The notes: generated from the letters alone by a model not told the origin. Shown: positions 45,006 through 56,638, counted from the stretch's first letter. The stretch is 64,000 nucleotides of DNA from Hemerocallis citrina (GCA_017893485.1 CM030366.1:76203227-76267226), one strand, 5' to 3'. Numbers and translations are program-made.

Positions 45006-46159
45006 CTATCCCAGCAACTGCTCCCCTCTAATTGTAGGTCTTCCTCTATGGTGGGAGCGGTGACCTGATCTGACCATGTGCTGGTACCCCAGGCTGGGCT
45101 GGTCCTCCTGCTGGTGCACCCAACCTCCTCTGCGAGCATTCATAGAACATGTGATCACTAGCTCCGCATGCGAAGCACTGATGATTTGCTGTCTTGCAGT
45201 CCTTGCCCACATGACCAGCCTTATGATAAACATCTCATCTCACGTCCCTCCTTGGAGCAGCAGGCAGGGTAAGGTAGGGCCCTTGTTGCTGGAGTTGGAG
45301 CTGGCCTCCGCATCGGCCCACCAGTAGGGCAGGGTGGCTGCAGAGTGCAGTACTGGCTGCTAGGCTGCGCTCCTCCACTTGTGAGCCTGCACCTAGATCC
45401 TCGCTGCATCAAAGGCTGTAGCGAAAGTGCGGTGCTGGTGGGCCACCAGATGATCTTGGAGATCAAAGTCCAGCCCCAACAAGAACCTATGGGTCCTGTC
45501 CTCATCGTTCGCCACCATGGCTGCAACAAAGCGTTCGAGTCAAGTGAATTCTGCAGCGTACTCATCCACAGACTGAGTTCCCTGTGTTAAGAATAATGTT
45601 TGTTTAACATTGCTACACCTTGTGTATATAATGAAATTTTAACATTAATTAACACTATTTGGTGGACCTGTGTTAGAGAGATGAACTGCCGTTCCATCTC
45701 GACCTTGGTGACGTCGTGAAAGAACTTCGTCAAGAAGCTCTCGGTGAAGGTAGCCCATGTGATAGGCCATTCCAACCTTTCATTTTCCGCCCTCCACTAG
45801 ATTTTGGCAAGATCGGTGAGTTGGATGCTCACTACATCCACTCGGTCAACATCAGAGATCCGCACCGCTTGCAACAACTACTCAGTTTGGATCAACCACT
45901 ACTCAGCTTCCAGTGGTGACTCAGTGCTGGTAAACTTATCAGGGTGTAGCCTCATGAAGTCCGCCACCGTACCAAGTCTTGGCAGCAGAAGTCCGGGTGC
46001 GGGTCCAACGGCATCTCGGTTAGTAGCCTCCAGGGTGGCCCTAATCAGTTCGTTGTGCTCCTGTTGCAATGCCATCATCTGCTGCACTGTCTGGAGGACA
46101 ACAACATTGTCTGACGGCTCTTCCCTATTTCGGGAAGATGAGGAACCACCATGAGCCAT
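45006..46159 (-). pseudogene. gag: G1 Gag, interrupted by a small insertion
   Basis: The start MAHGGSSSSRNREEPSDN lies 133 bases after the primer site. LGTVADFMRLHPDKFTSTES and PLEAE are the Tekay-type Gag opening. The retrotrans_gag core gives WPITWATFTESFLTKFFHDV, EMERQFISLTQ, then, after the 77 bp insert at 45590, GTQSVDEYAAEFTRLERFVA and FLLGLDFDLQDHLVAHQH. The zinc knuckle is in another frame (HVGKDCKTANHQCFACG...CS). A stop in LEAE-x-W and several frameshifts make it a pseudogene. Confidence 0.83.
45581..45675. mobile_element. 77 bp insertion in gag with 9 bp target duplication
   Basis: CCTGTGTTA stands at 45581-45589 and again at 45667-45675. Deleting one copy with the 77 bases between restores an uninterrupted Gag reading through LTQGTQSVDEY. 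A 9 bp duplication points to a Mutator-like MITE or a remnant; I see no terminal inverted repeats. Confidence 0.75.
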
Positions 46160-46291
46160 AGTCTGCAATGCATAATTAAACAGGGTTAGTATCTGGATGG
46201 CAAGTTGGTTATTAATATTCACGTAATCAACATGGAGTACATCTTGTTGAGTTAAACCTGGATAAACTCCAACATGGTTAGAGTCTAACCT

Positions 46292-46304
46292 GGCTCTGAT
46301 ACCA
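46292..46304 (-). promoter_or_regulatory. Primer binding site of G1
   Basis: The minus strand reads TGGTATCAGAGCC, initiator Met-tRNA complement, nine bases inside the 5' LTR end. Confidence 0.88.
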
Positions 46305-46313
46305 CTGAAAACC

Positions 46314-49300
46314 TGTTACGCCCCGCTTCCCAAAATATAATAAAATACGGGGTCGCGACTAAGGCCCAGCTAATGATGTGGACACATCATTCATAAGCTG
46401 TAATGATCAACTCAACAACATAGAATAATTTCAACCACATAGCAAAAATATAATCACATAAACAGCAATATCATAAATATAGTCCATGAAATAACCAACA
46501 TCCAACATAAATAAACTTCGGGTCAACCGCCTGAAATACAAGGTTTGCGATAAAACAAATAGAACTGAGAATATAACATAAAGCAAGTAAAAGCTGGGTG
46601 GGATCCATCTCCATTCCTTAAAACACTTGATCACTAACTCCTTCTAGCAATTCTTCTCCCACTCCTGTAGACTCATCATCTCGAGTTGGGGAAAAGAAAA
46701 CACCCGTTAGAGCAAGTAGTACAACCAAGTAGGTAACAAAAACATGAATATAGCAAGAACAGGGAATCATGTGTACAGGAAACAAATCATGTAACGAGGA
46801 ATACAAATATGTAATCGAGAATCAGGTAACTTGTCTTATGAGCAGGAATCATGTAACTAGTAGACTGAAACATGTAACATGTAAACGAGAATCAGGGAAA
46901 CTTGTAACCATGAATCATATAACTTGTAACAGAAAATTGCATGTGCTCAGTGTAAATCTTAAGTCTACCCATTTCATCAGTCCTAACTAATGCACGCAAT
47001 CTGTATCAAATACCACAAGTTCGGGTGCATACAAATATGTCACCGCTTAGACTCTAGCGGCAAATTCTATAGGTCATGTACTCGGGTCTTGCAGAAAATA
47101 TGAGCATGTAGTCAAGCAATGGGCACTAGAGGTAACCCCCATAGGATCTAGATGTAACCCCCGTCAACTCCTGACGTGGCACTTAGTTCTACGTGGTACT
47201 TATTTTTACATGGCACTTAGTTCCATATAACATATAAACATGTATCATGTATTCATGTAATGGGATCTAGAGGTAATCTAGAGGTAACCCCTGTCAACCT
47301 CTGACATGGCACTTAGTTCCATATAACTTGTAATCATGTATCATCTTCACAGAAAATATGGGCCCTCTTCCGAGAACACTCCCTTATATTGTCCACTACT
47401 AGGTCTTACCCTTATTAACCTGACTTGTTATCTATATAATAAAACACAAAGAAAGCTATCAAGTGGCTCTCTTTCAATCCCCCCAAAAATCAAAGACCCA
47501 GATCTAACTTCACAAAACATATTTTCCCTCCCAAAAGTTCCCCCCCAAAACTCAAATTCAAATCCCACACCCAAAACAACTACTATATTTATTTAATTAT
47601 TTCTATTTCTCTTTCTCTTCCTCTCTCTCTCTCTCTTCTATTCAAAAAATTAAGAAAATAAAAATTTCTAAATTTTTTTTAAAAAAATAAAAACTAAAAA
47701 AAGTTAAAAATTTACAAACTTTAAAAATAATTCAAAAAAATTTTAAAAAAATCATATAATGTTTTTTGCTGGACTCCCAAAATTTTCTCATATAATATAT
47801 TTGCTACTTCAATTAATTTGCTAGACCTCCAAAACTATTTTCTATGAACAAACAAGGTGCACCGTTTCGAAGATGTGCCGTAGGCACGTGTCAACGGGCA
47901 AACCTAGTTCTTTTATAATAGCTAACATAAACATGAGCATGATAACAGGTATACAGATAGGATCAAGGGGGTATCAAGGTCTAAGCAATGTAGGTAATAT
48001 AATTCAGTTCAAAAAATGAACGGAACAAACATATATGTATTTAAAACATGAAGGCAAGATTCTGGGCAGCAAGACGTTGCTGTAGAGAAACTAACTTTTC
48101 CGTTGCTACAAGAAAATGAATCGGGTTTAGTCTGAGTTTCTAGAAACTAGACTCCCTACCGATTTCGACGCATATCTACTCGATACATTTCAGCTATAGA
48201 AATATGGTCTACCAACTAGTTCTTTATGATTTTACAGTGCAGACAACTCAACATCAAGTTATTATATGGATAATTCATCTAAAATCTTAACTAAAATTCT
48301 TTAAAAAATCTTAATTAAGTTCCTGACATTGTTAACTAACATTATTAAAATTCCTAGGTCTAAATTCTTAAGTTATCCTACTGTTCTAATTAATTTAACA
48401 TGACAGTGTAATTATAAACAACAATATTGAATTTCGACAGTACATTAGTAAAACTCAAATATTTTTGCATTCTATAAGTCGGATTGTGAATCCGTCAAGT
48501 GGTCTGGATTCCTCACACAGAGGGATACAACTTTTATTCAAAATTTCTTAAGTGTTTCTAACTGCAATTGGGTCAAAAGTTTATATCTTTACTGGTCTAT
48601 TGTTCTGACAGCAGTTTAGGGTCAAGTTTACATGTATATAGCGGGGCTGAAAATCTATCCAAAAGTCCTATAAAAATTATATTACGACTCATAATAAAGT
48701 CTAGTAGTATGCTGATAAATATCAAGTCCTAATTCACCCATTAATATGTTATTTTAATTTGTGAAACATATCGGGGTGCTATAAGTAACAATCTGAAATG
48801 TGTAGACCTAGCAATACCGAAAATATGATAACTCATTATCTATAACTCAGAATTCAGATCAGAAAATAAATTCAACGGGCTCTGACTTTTATTTATAAGG
48901 GTTGATCTATTTCAACAGAAACGGGATCAAAAGTTCTCTACAATACAGACTAGGCAGCGGGGCAGTAGCATGGTAATCTTATCTAACGACAATTGAGATG
49001 TACAAATTGCATATACTACTACGAGATATTAACAGGGCATTCATGACTAGTATTTCATGGGTATTTCTATAATTACCAATATGAAAACTTTCCATTTCTA
49101 TGACAACAATTATATAATTAAATATTTATACTACCACACGACAAAAATCATCAATCTCGACATGTATTTATCTACTTATGTTTCTTGTCATGTGTTCGTG
49201 TAATGCACAAGGATGTTCATGATCTTTTTACGTGTACGAGATTTGCAAGAACCAAGTAAGATAATAAATATTTACAGGCCAAGACTTAATCAACATGTGG

Positions 49301-50276
49301 AAGGAATGAAGAACGGAATTATGTCACGACGATTCAAACTAAACTACTTGCAGGATTAAAGTACTGGAACAAAAGAGTGTACAAGAGGATACTTGCCGTT
49401 TGAGACGATGAACGGAAGCAAGACAAGAAACGGCGGCAACACGTGCACACGACGGTGGCAAAAAAAGCAACGCAAGGGACTGCGGAAACACGACAAGAGA
49501 TACAGCAACACAAGCAAATGACGACGACGGCGGATGTCGGTGGGGCAGCGACAAAGGTGATCACTGGTGAGGGGTTGCAGAATCGAAGAAGAAGAAGAGG
49601 CTTCGCTGGTGCTTGGAGTGCTGCAAGGTGGTCGGTGGCAAGGCAAGGCAGGGCAATGAAGGGATGCACTCGGGTGATGAAGGTGGCTGCGATGGGAGGC
49701 AGCGACGGGGTGGAATGCGGGGAGAGGTAGTGGCAATGGTGGTCGGGAGTGGTGAGTGACAGAAGGAGAGAGAGAGAAGGTGGAAGATGAAGGATTGTTT
49801 GGGTCTGATGGTGATCAGGAGGATATTAGGTTGATTAATAGGGATCAGTTAGAGTGATTAAGGAGGGGATCAGGGGTTTAGTTAGGATTAGTGGAGATAT
49901 GGAGAGTGATTTTATGGTCAGTTAAGGAGATTAAGGAGTTAGTGGAGAGATATGGGGAAAATTATAAATTGATGGTTTGACTTGGGTAGAGTAGGACTAA
50001 TGGGCTAATGGGTTTAGGGTATACAATTGTGGGCTTGGGTTTGGCTCATATTAATAAACGAAAATAATAATATTGTTGGGCTGGGTCTGGGCTCATGATT
50101 TAAAACAGTTAATAGAGTAGGAGTATGGGCTAGGAATTGGGTTAAAAAAGAAGTTGAAATGGAAAATACAACTTAGGTTCATGAGAAGTAACGAAAATTT
50201 GCATTAAAATTAGAATTACAATAATACAAAGAGAGAAAAGGGATACAATTCAGCACAACCGAAAAAGGGAGTTACA
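46314..50276 (-). repeat. 5' LTR of G1, with a Helitron insertion
   Basis: It begins TGTTACGCCCCGC, next to the primer site, and ends GGGAGTTACA. It is 3963 bp, or 3486 bp without the Helitron at 47431-47907. It supplies the uninterrupted reference for every insertion in the 3' LTR. Confidence 0.87.
47431..47907 (+). mobile_element. Non-autonomous Helitron 1 with readable empty site
   Basis: It starts TCTATATAATAAAACACAAA and ends AACGGGCAAACCTAG (CTRR end). A hairpin GTGCC-GTA-GGCAC lies at 47875-47887, 16 bases before CTAG. It sits between A (47430) and T (47908). The other G1 LTR reads GACTTGTTATTCTTTTATAA across the same point (about 29585), so the insertion is exact, without target duplication, as Helitrons require. 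It is 477 bp and noncoding. Confidence 0.92.
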
Positions 50277-50308
50277 ATCATACATTCTCATCTAGTAATT
50301 AGAATGGA

Positions 50309-51600
50309 CTCCCTCGGTGGTAGAGTGTCTGGTTGGAAAGGAAAATCGCTCTCCCTCGGTGGCAGAGTGGTACTCATCAACTTAGTATTGTCTAATCTTC
50401 CCATTTACTACATGTCGTTTTTTGAGCTCCCTAAATGGGTAATCCAAAGGATCGACCGAATCCGAAAATGATTCCTTTGGAAAGGGGCAGACTCGAATAG
50501 GGGGGGATACCACCTGATCAAATGGAGTATTGCATGCATGAAGAAGAAACATGGAGGGCTAGGCATCATCGACCTAAGAGATATGAACCTTGCCCTTTTG
50601 GGGAAATAGTGGTGGAAGGTCTTTCACCACAGCGAGGAAGGACGGCAGGACTTCATTCAACCAAACCTTTAGGAAAAAGGTACGAGAAGTTTAGGCTTCC
50701 GAGTAGGGTCTAAAGTTTCTCGATTCTGGAAAGGAATTACCAAAGCAAGCAGGACCTTTCTACTCAGTAGTTACTTTGACTATTGGTAATGGACGGTCCA
50801 CCAGATTCTGGTGGGACAAATGGTGTGGTGCCCATACCCTTAAGGAGACTTTTCCAGATCTATATAAGAAAATGGCCTGCCCGAATATATCTGTGGCCGA
50901 GACTTGGAAGAGGGGCAATTGGAAACCGTCTTTCCACGGGGCTCTTACCCCAGAGTTACATCAGCAACTGATTGAATTGCAAATACACATTACACGGACC
51001 GGGGCGATGTGTGCTCAATGCCCAGATCAGATGGGTTGGGGACTCGAGACCAAGGGAGCTTTCACTGTTAGATCTCTGTATCATCGAATTCACTATCGAG
51101 GATGCAGACCCAACTGGGCACAAGTGTTATGGAAGGCCAAAACCCCCCTTAAAGTCAGGGTCTTCCTCTGGCTAGTGCTCAATAATGCAATCCTCACCAG
51201 AAAGAACCTTGCCAAAAGACAACCCCAGATAGCAACCAACTGCGGATTCTACAACATGCATACGGAGAATCTGAATCACCTTTTTATTCACTGCCAAAGG
51301 AGTAAGGCAACTATGGTAGAGGTATTACGGGCCTTAGGAACAAATGACTACCCCAGCGATTACGAGAATTTGGGGATTGGCCCCAAATTTGCCTCGGTAC
51401 GCCACGAAATGAAGGATGCGTGGTACATAGCCATTGTGGCTACTACTTGGGTGTTATGACCAGACAAAAATAATTTCTATTTTCGTGCTTCATGTAATAG
51501 TATTTCTGGTAACCTTACTCATATCATGCATCTTATTTCTTTTTGGGCCATAGCTGCTGCCACAGGAGCGAGAGGGAGGATTGCCAGAGTCTATCAGGTG
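50309..51600 (+). pseudogene. LINE ORF2 end: RT thumb and zf-RVT domain
   Basis: The first part, in shifting frames, gives SLGGRVVLI, LPIYYMSFFELPKWVIQRID, FLWKGADSNRGGYHLIKWSI and KKHGGLGIIDLRDMNLALLG. The open stretch 50776-51459 starts TIGNGRSTRFWWDKWCG and continues with the zf-RVT module: FTVRSLYHRI, LWKAKTPLKVRVFLWLVLNN, and CGFYNMHTENLNHLFIHC, where the second Cys of the usual CxxC is Tyr. A stop (TGA for Trp) follows TTWVL, then PDKNNFYFRA. Confidence 0.85.
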
Positions 51601-51919
51601 GGGGAAATTTGATGATGAGGAGGTAGAGTTTTGGCCGACACTAGACTGAGGGGTAGGCGCCCCCCACACTCATATGGAATATGCTACCCCGGATTTCCAT
51701 TAGCTACAATTTCCTCTACTTTGTATTTTGTTTCGGTCTACTGTACTTTAGGTTGTACTTGGTATGAATGATTAGACCCACCCCCCAGGGTTTTGTTGGG
51801 GGATTATGTTTTATTTCCTGCACTGTACTTTTGTATTTCACCCGGTACGCTGGGGTTATTTTATTAATTTCTTATTAATGAAACAGGGTGGCGTTATTCT
51901 ACCTTTAACCTAAAAAAAA
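50309..51919 (+). mobile_element. 5'-truncated L1-type LINE
   Basis: It is flanked by a perfect 12 bp duplication AATTAGAATGGA (50297-50308 and 51920-51931) and ends in an A tail. It contains only the end of ORF2: RT thumb, then zf-RVT. This is the usual product of target-primed reverse transcription. It is inserted into T3. Confidence 0.9.
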
Positions 51920-51931
51920 AATTAGAATGGA

Positions 51932-53057
51932 TTCCTATTGTTAAAATGATGAAAGTAATTATTTCTGAAATATTAAATTACAGATAAAACTATAATATTA
52001 CAAACAACAAAAATTCATTTAGATCACTATATTTATCTGTATATATACGCATTCATATATTATTCTTATTCATGTTCATGCATTGTATGTTGTGACAATG
52101 AAGTTTATGATTTTCTGTGGGTATTGAATCAATGGAGGCAAATGGAGTGATTCAATACAACTGATTCGAACATGAAAAGATCAATACGATAATCAATACA
52201 GAATCTATATGCACGAGATCAAAGGAATGCTTGAAAAAGAACAATAAAGGATTTCAAGAGATGCTTGCCTTTTCACGGTGATCACGAATGTGAATGGATC
52301 CATGGAAGGAAGAGAATCCCGATGGCAACAACGGTAATGTGACAGCAGCAACAACAGCAATAAGCAATCGACAACAACAATAAAGTGACGACAGCAACAA
52401 TCCACAAGGTAGCAAGAAGCTTCGGTTGCGTGATGAGGAGGGGTTGTTGATGGGGTGAAGACAACAAGCCAAGACAACAACTACAATAGCGAGCAACAAC
52501 TCCGGTGACACGAATGGTGGTGATAGTAACAACAACCGTGATCCGGAAACACTCAACGACAAAGAAGGGGTGCAGGCTATGGCTGACAGCAGGGAAGTCG
52601 TGGCGGCTGTTGGTGGTGACTACGGCTGTAGGTGGAGCTGCTGACTTCACATGCTTCTATGGTGGTGGAGCACAGGCGATTGTGCTGGAGGCATTACAGC
52701 GATGTTCATGGAGCAGGGAGGTAGGAAGGGGGATGAGGTGATGATCAGTGCATCAATAGAGAGGACGACGACGGTGGGTTCTGGTAGTGGGGGCAAAGGA
52801 GGCTGTCGGGGATTGCTTGGTTGACGACGACGTGGTTGTGGTGGTGAGGTGGAGAGCGGGTGAGGAGGAAGGAGGGAGATGGCAGGAGGTGTGGTGTAGG
52901 AGGTCATCGAGAATTGCAGGCCGTCGAGGGTTCACTGTTGAGGTGGTGAAGATCAGTTGAGTGTGGAGACAGGGCCGCAGTCATAATGGTGGCGACGAGA
53001 TGATGCTTTGGGTGTGCTGTGATGGAGGTGTGGCGGAATGGAGGGGCGAGCAGTGAG
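51932..53057. other. T3 LTR sequence, no gene
   Basis: A/T-rich to about 52250, then a GGTGG/CAACAA-rich stretch to 53050 homologous in style to 49430-49780 of the G1 LTR. The long Ser/Cys/Val-rich frames on the minus strand come from this composition. Confidence 0.6.
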
Positions 53058-53297
53058 CAGGGGCGGAGCTTAGTGAGGGCCCGGGAGTACCCGGGCCCCC
53101 CCGAAATTTTCAAAAACTCCATTCACACTATTGAAAAGTTTATAAATCCTTCAAAAAAAATTATAATTTAACCTCCATAAAAACTTTATTTTATTGTTTG
53201 GCCCCCGTAAAAATTATGAAAAATTTGTATATTTTTACATGTAATCATAGAATTTTACCTTGGCTCTCTCGGTAAAATTGTTCTGGCTTCGCCCCTA
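53058..53297. mobile_element. 240 bp hAT-type MITE, TSD GCAGTGAG
   Basis: The ends are CAGGGGCGGAGC and GCTTCGCCCCTA (inverted, the last base altered). The 8 bp GCAGTGAG stands on both sides (53050-53057, 53298-53305). GGCCC-rich subterminal and A/T core are typical of plant hAT MITEs. Confidence 0.9.
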
Positions 53298-53582
53298 GCA
53301 GTGAGCATTGGCGATGAGGGGGAGCAGCAGGGTGGTGTAGGGTGCAGGAGGGGGAGACGAGGCTGAGTGTGAGGGCGTGGCGCTCTGGGCCAACGAGGCG
53401 GAAGCTGCAATGGGTTCCAATGGAGGTAAGGAAGAAGATGACGGCCGGAGAAGGTGTTGGTTAATTAGGGTTAATTGATGGGATTAGGTTAATAGGTGAT
53501 TAGGGTATTATATAGGCAGTGAGGTGGCTAGAGAATTTTGGGTGGTGGGTTTGGGTTTAAATTAATGGGCTTATTATTAATA

Positions 53583-53583
<1 letters not shown>

Positions 53584-53617
<34 letters not shown>

Positions 53618-53666
53618 ATGATTGATTAGGATCTATGGACTTTCACAAATTAATAAATAATCAAGA

Positions 53667-53731
<65 letters not shown>
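53584..53731. repeat. (TAA)n microsatellites
   Basis: Two runs, about 53584-53615 and 53667-53731, are separated by unique sequence within T3. Confidence 0.95.
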
Positions 53732-54359
53732 GATTATATAACAAAATAGGATTTGGGTTTAACACATTTATTAAAATATTCCAATAATAACAACATATTT
53801 GGTTTGGCTAAAATATAAATAATTAACCAAATAAGAAATAAGATAAACTTATAGAACTGAATATGATTAGTATTACAATATAAATATCATTTGAAACAAT
53901 CTACAAATACAATTAATTATTAGAAATGGACTTTAATAGAAGATCCAAAAATAAATTTAAAACAAAATGAATTTAAGAAAAATGAAATTTTTTATAAAGA
54001 ATCGAAATACAAAAAATACATAAAAAATTTGTACAATCGGGAAAATACAAATCGAAGATGGGTTAAGAGTCTGGGCTCTAACAAAATAATTGAATATTCA
54101 AATGAATGCAATTGGGTTCAAGAGAATAGAATAATTTATATGCGGGCTTGGGTTCAATCAAATAGAAGATGTACAAAAAATGAATTCAACGAACGAAAAG
54201 AAATTATAAGAAAATTGAAATAAAATATTACAAAGAAAAGAAAAATGAAATTTTGTATGATCGGAAATGGGAGTTACAGTTCGACTCCTCTGTCTTGGGG
54301 TCTCCCCCATTAGTTGGGGGCCTATTAGCCTCGAGAGCCCAACCGTCATTTTCCCCCTC

Positions 54360-54366
54360 TATAAAA
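54360..54366 (+). promoter_or_regulatory. TATA box of the antisense (PF04195-like) gene
   Basis: TATAAAA followed by CCCTCCCTCTCTCC lies 175 bases before the ATG at 54535. A CCCCC-ATTAGTT-GGGGG hairpin lies just upstream (54304-54320). It is immediately right of the T3 insertion point; the W-box array at 26093-26945 is what originally lay upstream. Confidence 0.6.
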
Positions 54367-54534
54367 CCCTCCCTCTCTCCACTCCTTCCTCATTCTCTTA
54401 TTTTCTCATCCCCAAGTTTTTTCTTTACGGCGAATTTGTCAGAGTGCTCCGGTGGTTGTTTTCTTTTTCCGGCAATCTTTCCGACCGTAGAAGTCACTTC
54501 GAAGGTTATATATATATATATATTATTTATCAAG

Positions 54535-56638
54535 ATGTCTATGGTTTCTTCGGGGGACGAGACCTTCCTTTCTATCCATGTTAGAGATCAACTACCAGCT
54601 TTGTCTTCCAGAGCAGACAAGGGGAAGATAGTAGCAGAGTTGGTTGTTGTTGAGACGATTCTAAAGAGATCGAGAGAAGTGGGGGAGTTGGGTAGGCTTC
54701 CTAGCCCATTGTTGCGTCTTGGTGGCATTTGAGATTACTCCACTGATCTATTGGGGCAAGTCGAGCATGGGATGGCGCCACTGTACGAGCACGGCAAGTT
54801 GAGCCTTGTGAGCATTCATAGGTGGACGACATATCTTCGATGCTTACGAAGAAGGACTTGGGTAGTATACAGGAGTGCTTTATGATCCTCAGAGAGTTCG
54901 ATGTTGTGTTGCCCGGTTAGAGCTTGTTCACCGACCTCTCCCGATTTTTGCTTCTTCCCATTTGATGCTTTTCTTGCTGGGCTCCGTCTTCCCCTTCCCC
55001 CATTTGTGAGAGAGGTTTTGAGGTGGTATTCTTTAATTCTCATTCAGTACATGCGGAACATGTGGAGGCACGTGAACAACTTTGTGTTGCAGTGCCAGGC
55101 AGCAGGATTTGAGCTGTGACTGAGTGTATTAAGGAAACTCTACAAGATCCACCAGAAGAACAAGTCGGAGTTCAGATACTATCTCACTCCTCATCGGGGG
55201 GTGAATCTTCTTGACAACCCCGATTCGGTCAAGCATTGGAGGGAGATAAGTACTTTCTCATTCGTAGTCGTGAGTCATGGGAGATTCCCACGATGTGGAG
55301 AGAGGATGTGCCAAAGAGAGCAAAAGCTAACCTAGTTTTGAGTCTCGAGGAGGATAAGATGGTTAGAGTTCTTTTAGATCGGCCAGCTCTGAGTTGGAGA
55401 GAGGTGACTGAGGAGTTTCTTTTCAGGGTGGTCTCAGTCCGATAAACCCTAGTACGCATTTTTGTTTTTTTTTTGCACTTTACTTTTTCTTTTGTATTTA
55501 TCTCTTCGTTCCTTATCTTTTCTAAACACTTAATCTTTTGTTCGGTAGGAGAAGTCGGCATAGATTTTGATGCGATCATTGCCTAACGCACAGGGTTGAG
55601 TGGCAAAGCCCCTGAAGAGGAGAAGAGGAAAAGAACGGCCATTAGACATTCGATGGCGAAGGTTGCGAGGGGACCAGCAAGCGTCGCCTCGGTAGTGAAC
55701 TTAGAGTCTCCCTCCGCTTCTTCGATTTTACCAACTACCAGTGGATTTTCCTTAGTTGTGTCTCTTGTGATCGAGGCTCCTCCCCTCACTGCGAAGGTTG
55801 AGGCGACCCTTACGGAAAAGCACAAGAAGATCTTTGTTCCAGATTGGCGGGTCGTGAAGCACGACAGGTTCCTTGGGGAATCTGTGAGTTGTATGCATGC
55901 AATTCACCAACTTATGACCCCCAAGGACAGAGCTGTGATGGCTGCAGGGACAGTTGGCGACTCCACCTTGGAGATGATCAGGGCCAATATGGTAGTATGC
56001 TTTTATAATTTTCTTTCTGCATTAGAATTTTATGATGCATTAGCAGTTGTTTTCCTCTTCGTGACTTCGAATCACCTTCTTCTTGCAGATCACTTGCCAA
56101 TTTAGCTACTTGTTGAAACAAGTAGCGGGTCAGGAGAAGGAGCTGAAGGCATTGAGTGATAGCACCAGAGCATAGCAGGCGAAAGACTGCTAAGGAGTTA
56201 GAGGCGCCGTCACATCTAGCAGAGACCCAGGCGGTGCAGATTGCTCTGCTGGCGGTGGCCCTGGCAAAGGAGAAGGAGCAGGTGGCCCAAGAGAGGGAGC
56301 AAGCAGCCAAGGAGAGGGAGAGTACCACGAAGGAGAGAGAGGCCACAGTGAAGTAGATAGTGGCCAAGGCGGAGGGGTTCTTGGCCTAGTACATGGAGAA
56401 AGTGTACACCATGGTTCTTCGGCATGTTAGCGGGCGAGTCCCTGACTTCGATAGTTCGGGGTACTCGCAGTTCCTACTGCCAAGGAGGAAGAGGAGGAGG
56501 TGGAGGAGGAGGAGGAGGAGGAAGAGGACTTCGTAGCGGATCCCTTGACCGCAATTGTAGTGAGTTCAGAGGCATTTGAGGGAACCGGTGGCGCGTCTTC
56601 TCCTCCTGTGGGGGCGTCGAATGAGGTGGATCCTTAAC
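54535..56638 (+). pseudogene. Antisense extra ORF of Tat element, PF04195-like, intron-bearing, broken
   Basis: It starts MSMVSSGDETFLSIHVRD. After a stop and frameshifts comes LGSIQECFMILREFDVVLP, then FCFFPFDAFLAGLRLPLPPF and VREVLRWYSL, the core signature of the 'putative gypsy type transposon' family (PF04195), and HQKNKSEFRYYLTPHRG, GDKYFLIRSRESWEIPT. An intron with a long pyrimidine tract ends at TTCGGTAG (about 55549). A second is 55992-56088. The C-terminal half is a coiled coil (AKEKEQVAQEREQAAKERES) and an acidic run (56485-56530) ending VDP-stop. At least four disabling changes. Function in the family is unknown. It lies opposite the pol genes, as extra ORFs of Tat elements may. 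Confidence 0.7.
55992..56088 (+). other. Probable spliceosomal intron in the antisense gene
   Basis: Exon RANM|GTAGTATGC opens it and CTTCTTCTTGCAG closes it. The 97 bp is U-rich, and the phase-0 join leads directly into ITCQFSYLLKQVAGQEKELK. Reading through instead gives a stop soon after. Confidence 0.65.

Larger units (their letters stand above)
28463..50276 (-). mobile_element. Tekay-type chromovirus G1, complete but nested and dead
   Basis: The LTRs are 28463-41395 (interrupted) and 46314-50276, and the internal region is 41396-46313 (4.9 kb) on the minus strand. The order after the primer site is gag, zinc knuckle, protease, RT, RNase H, integrase, chromodomain: the chromovirus layout. 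Gag and long LTRs point to Tekay/Del. Flanks AACAT (28458-28462) and ATCAT (50277-50281) are the target duplication with one mismatch. In the stretch I compared the two LTRs differ at about one base in ten to twelve, so the insertion is old. All enzyme genes are broken by stops or frameshifts. Confidence 0.85.
50277..54276 (-). mobile_element. Tekay-like solo LTR T3, right part (with LINE and MITE inside)
   Basis: This is the continuation of T3 after G1. It ends GAAATGGGAGTTACA, as do both G1 LTRs. Without the LINE (50309-51919) and the MITE (53058-53297) with their duplications, T3 totals about 3.6 kb, close to the 3.5 kb of G1's LTRs. It contains the Gly/Ala-coding-like GGTGG-rich stretch also present in G1's LTR (52300-53450), which yields long but meaningless frames. 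Confidence 0.72.

Noticed and set aside
45221..45565. 114-residue minus frame rich in Trp/Pro/Arg
   Set aside because: Out of frame with Gag; the Gag frame across the same bases gives SVDEYAAEFTRLERF and LLGLDFDLQDHLVAH.
49334..49736. Long Cys/Ser/Val-rich frames in the G1 5' LTR (minus) and the matching plus frame
   Set aside because: They lie inside an LTR and follow its GGTGG/CAACA composition; the homologous stretch of T3 gives different frames.
52205..52935. Several overlapping frames of 80-120 residues
   Set aside because: Same LTR composition effect in T3; no domain, and overlapping on both strands.
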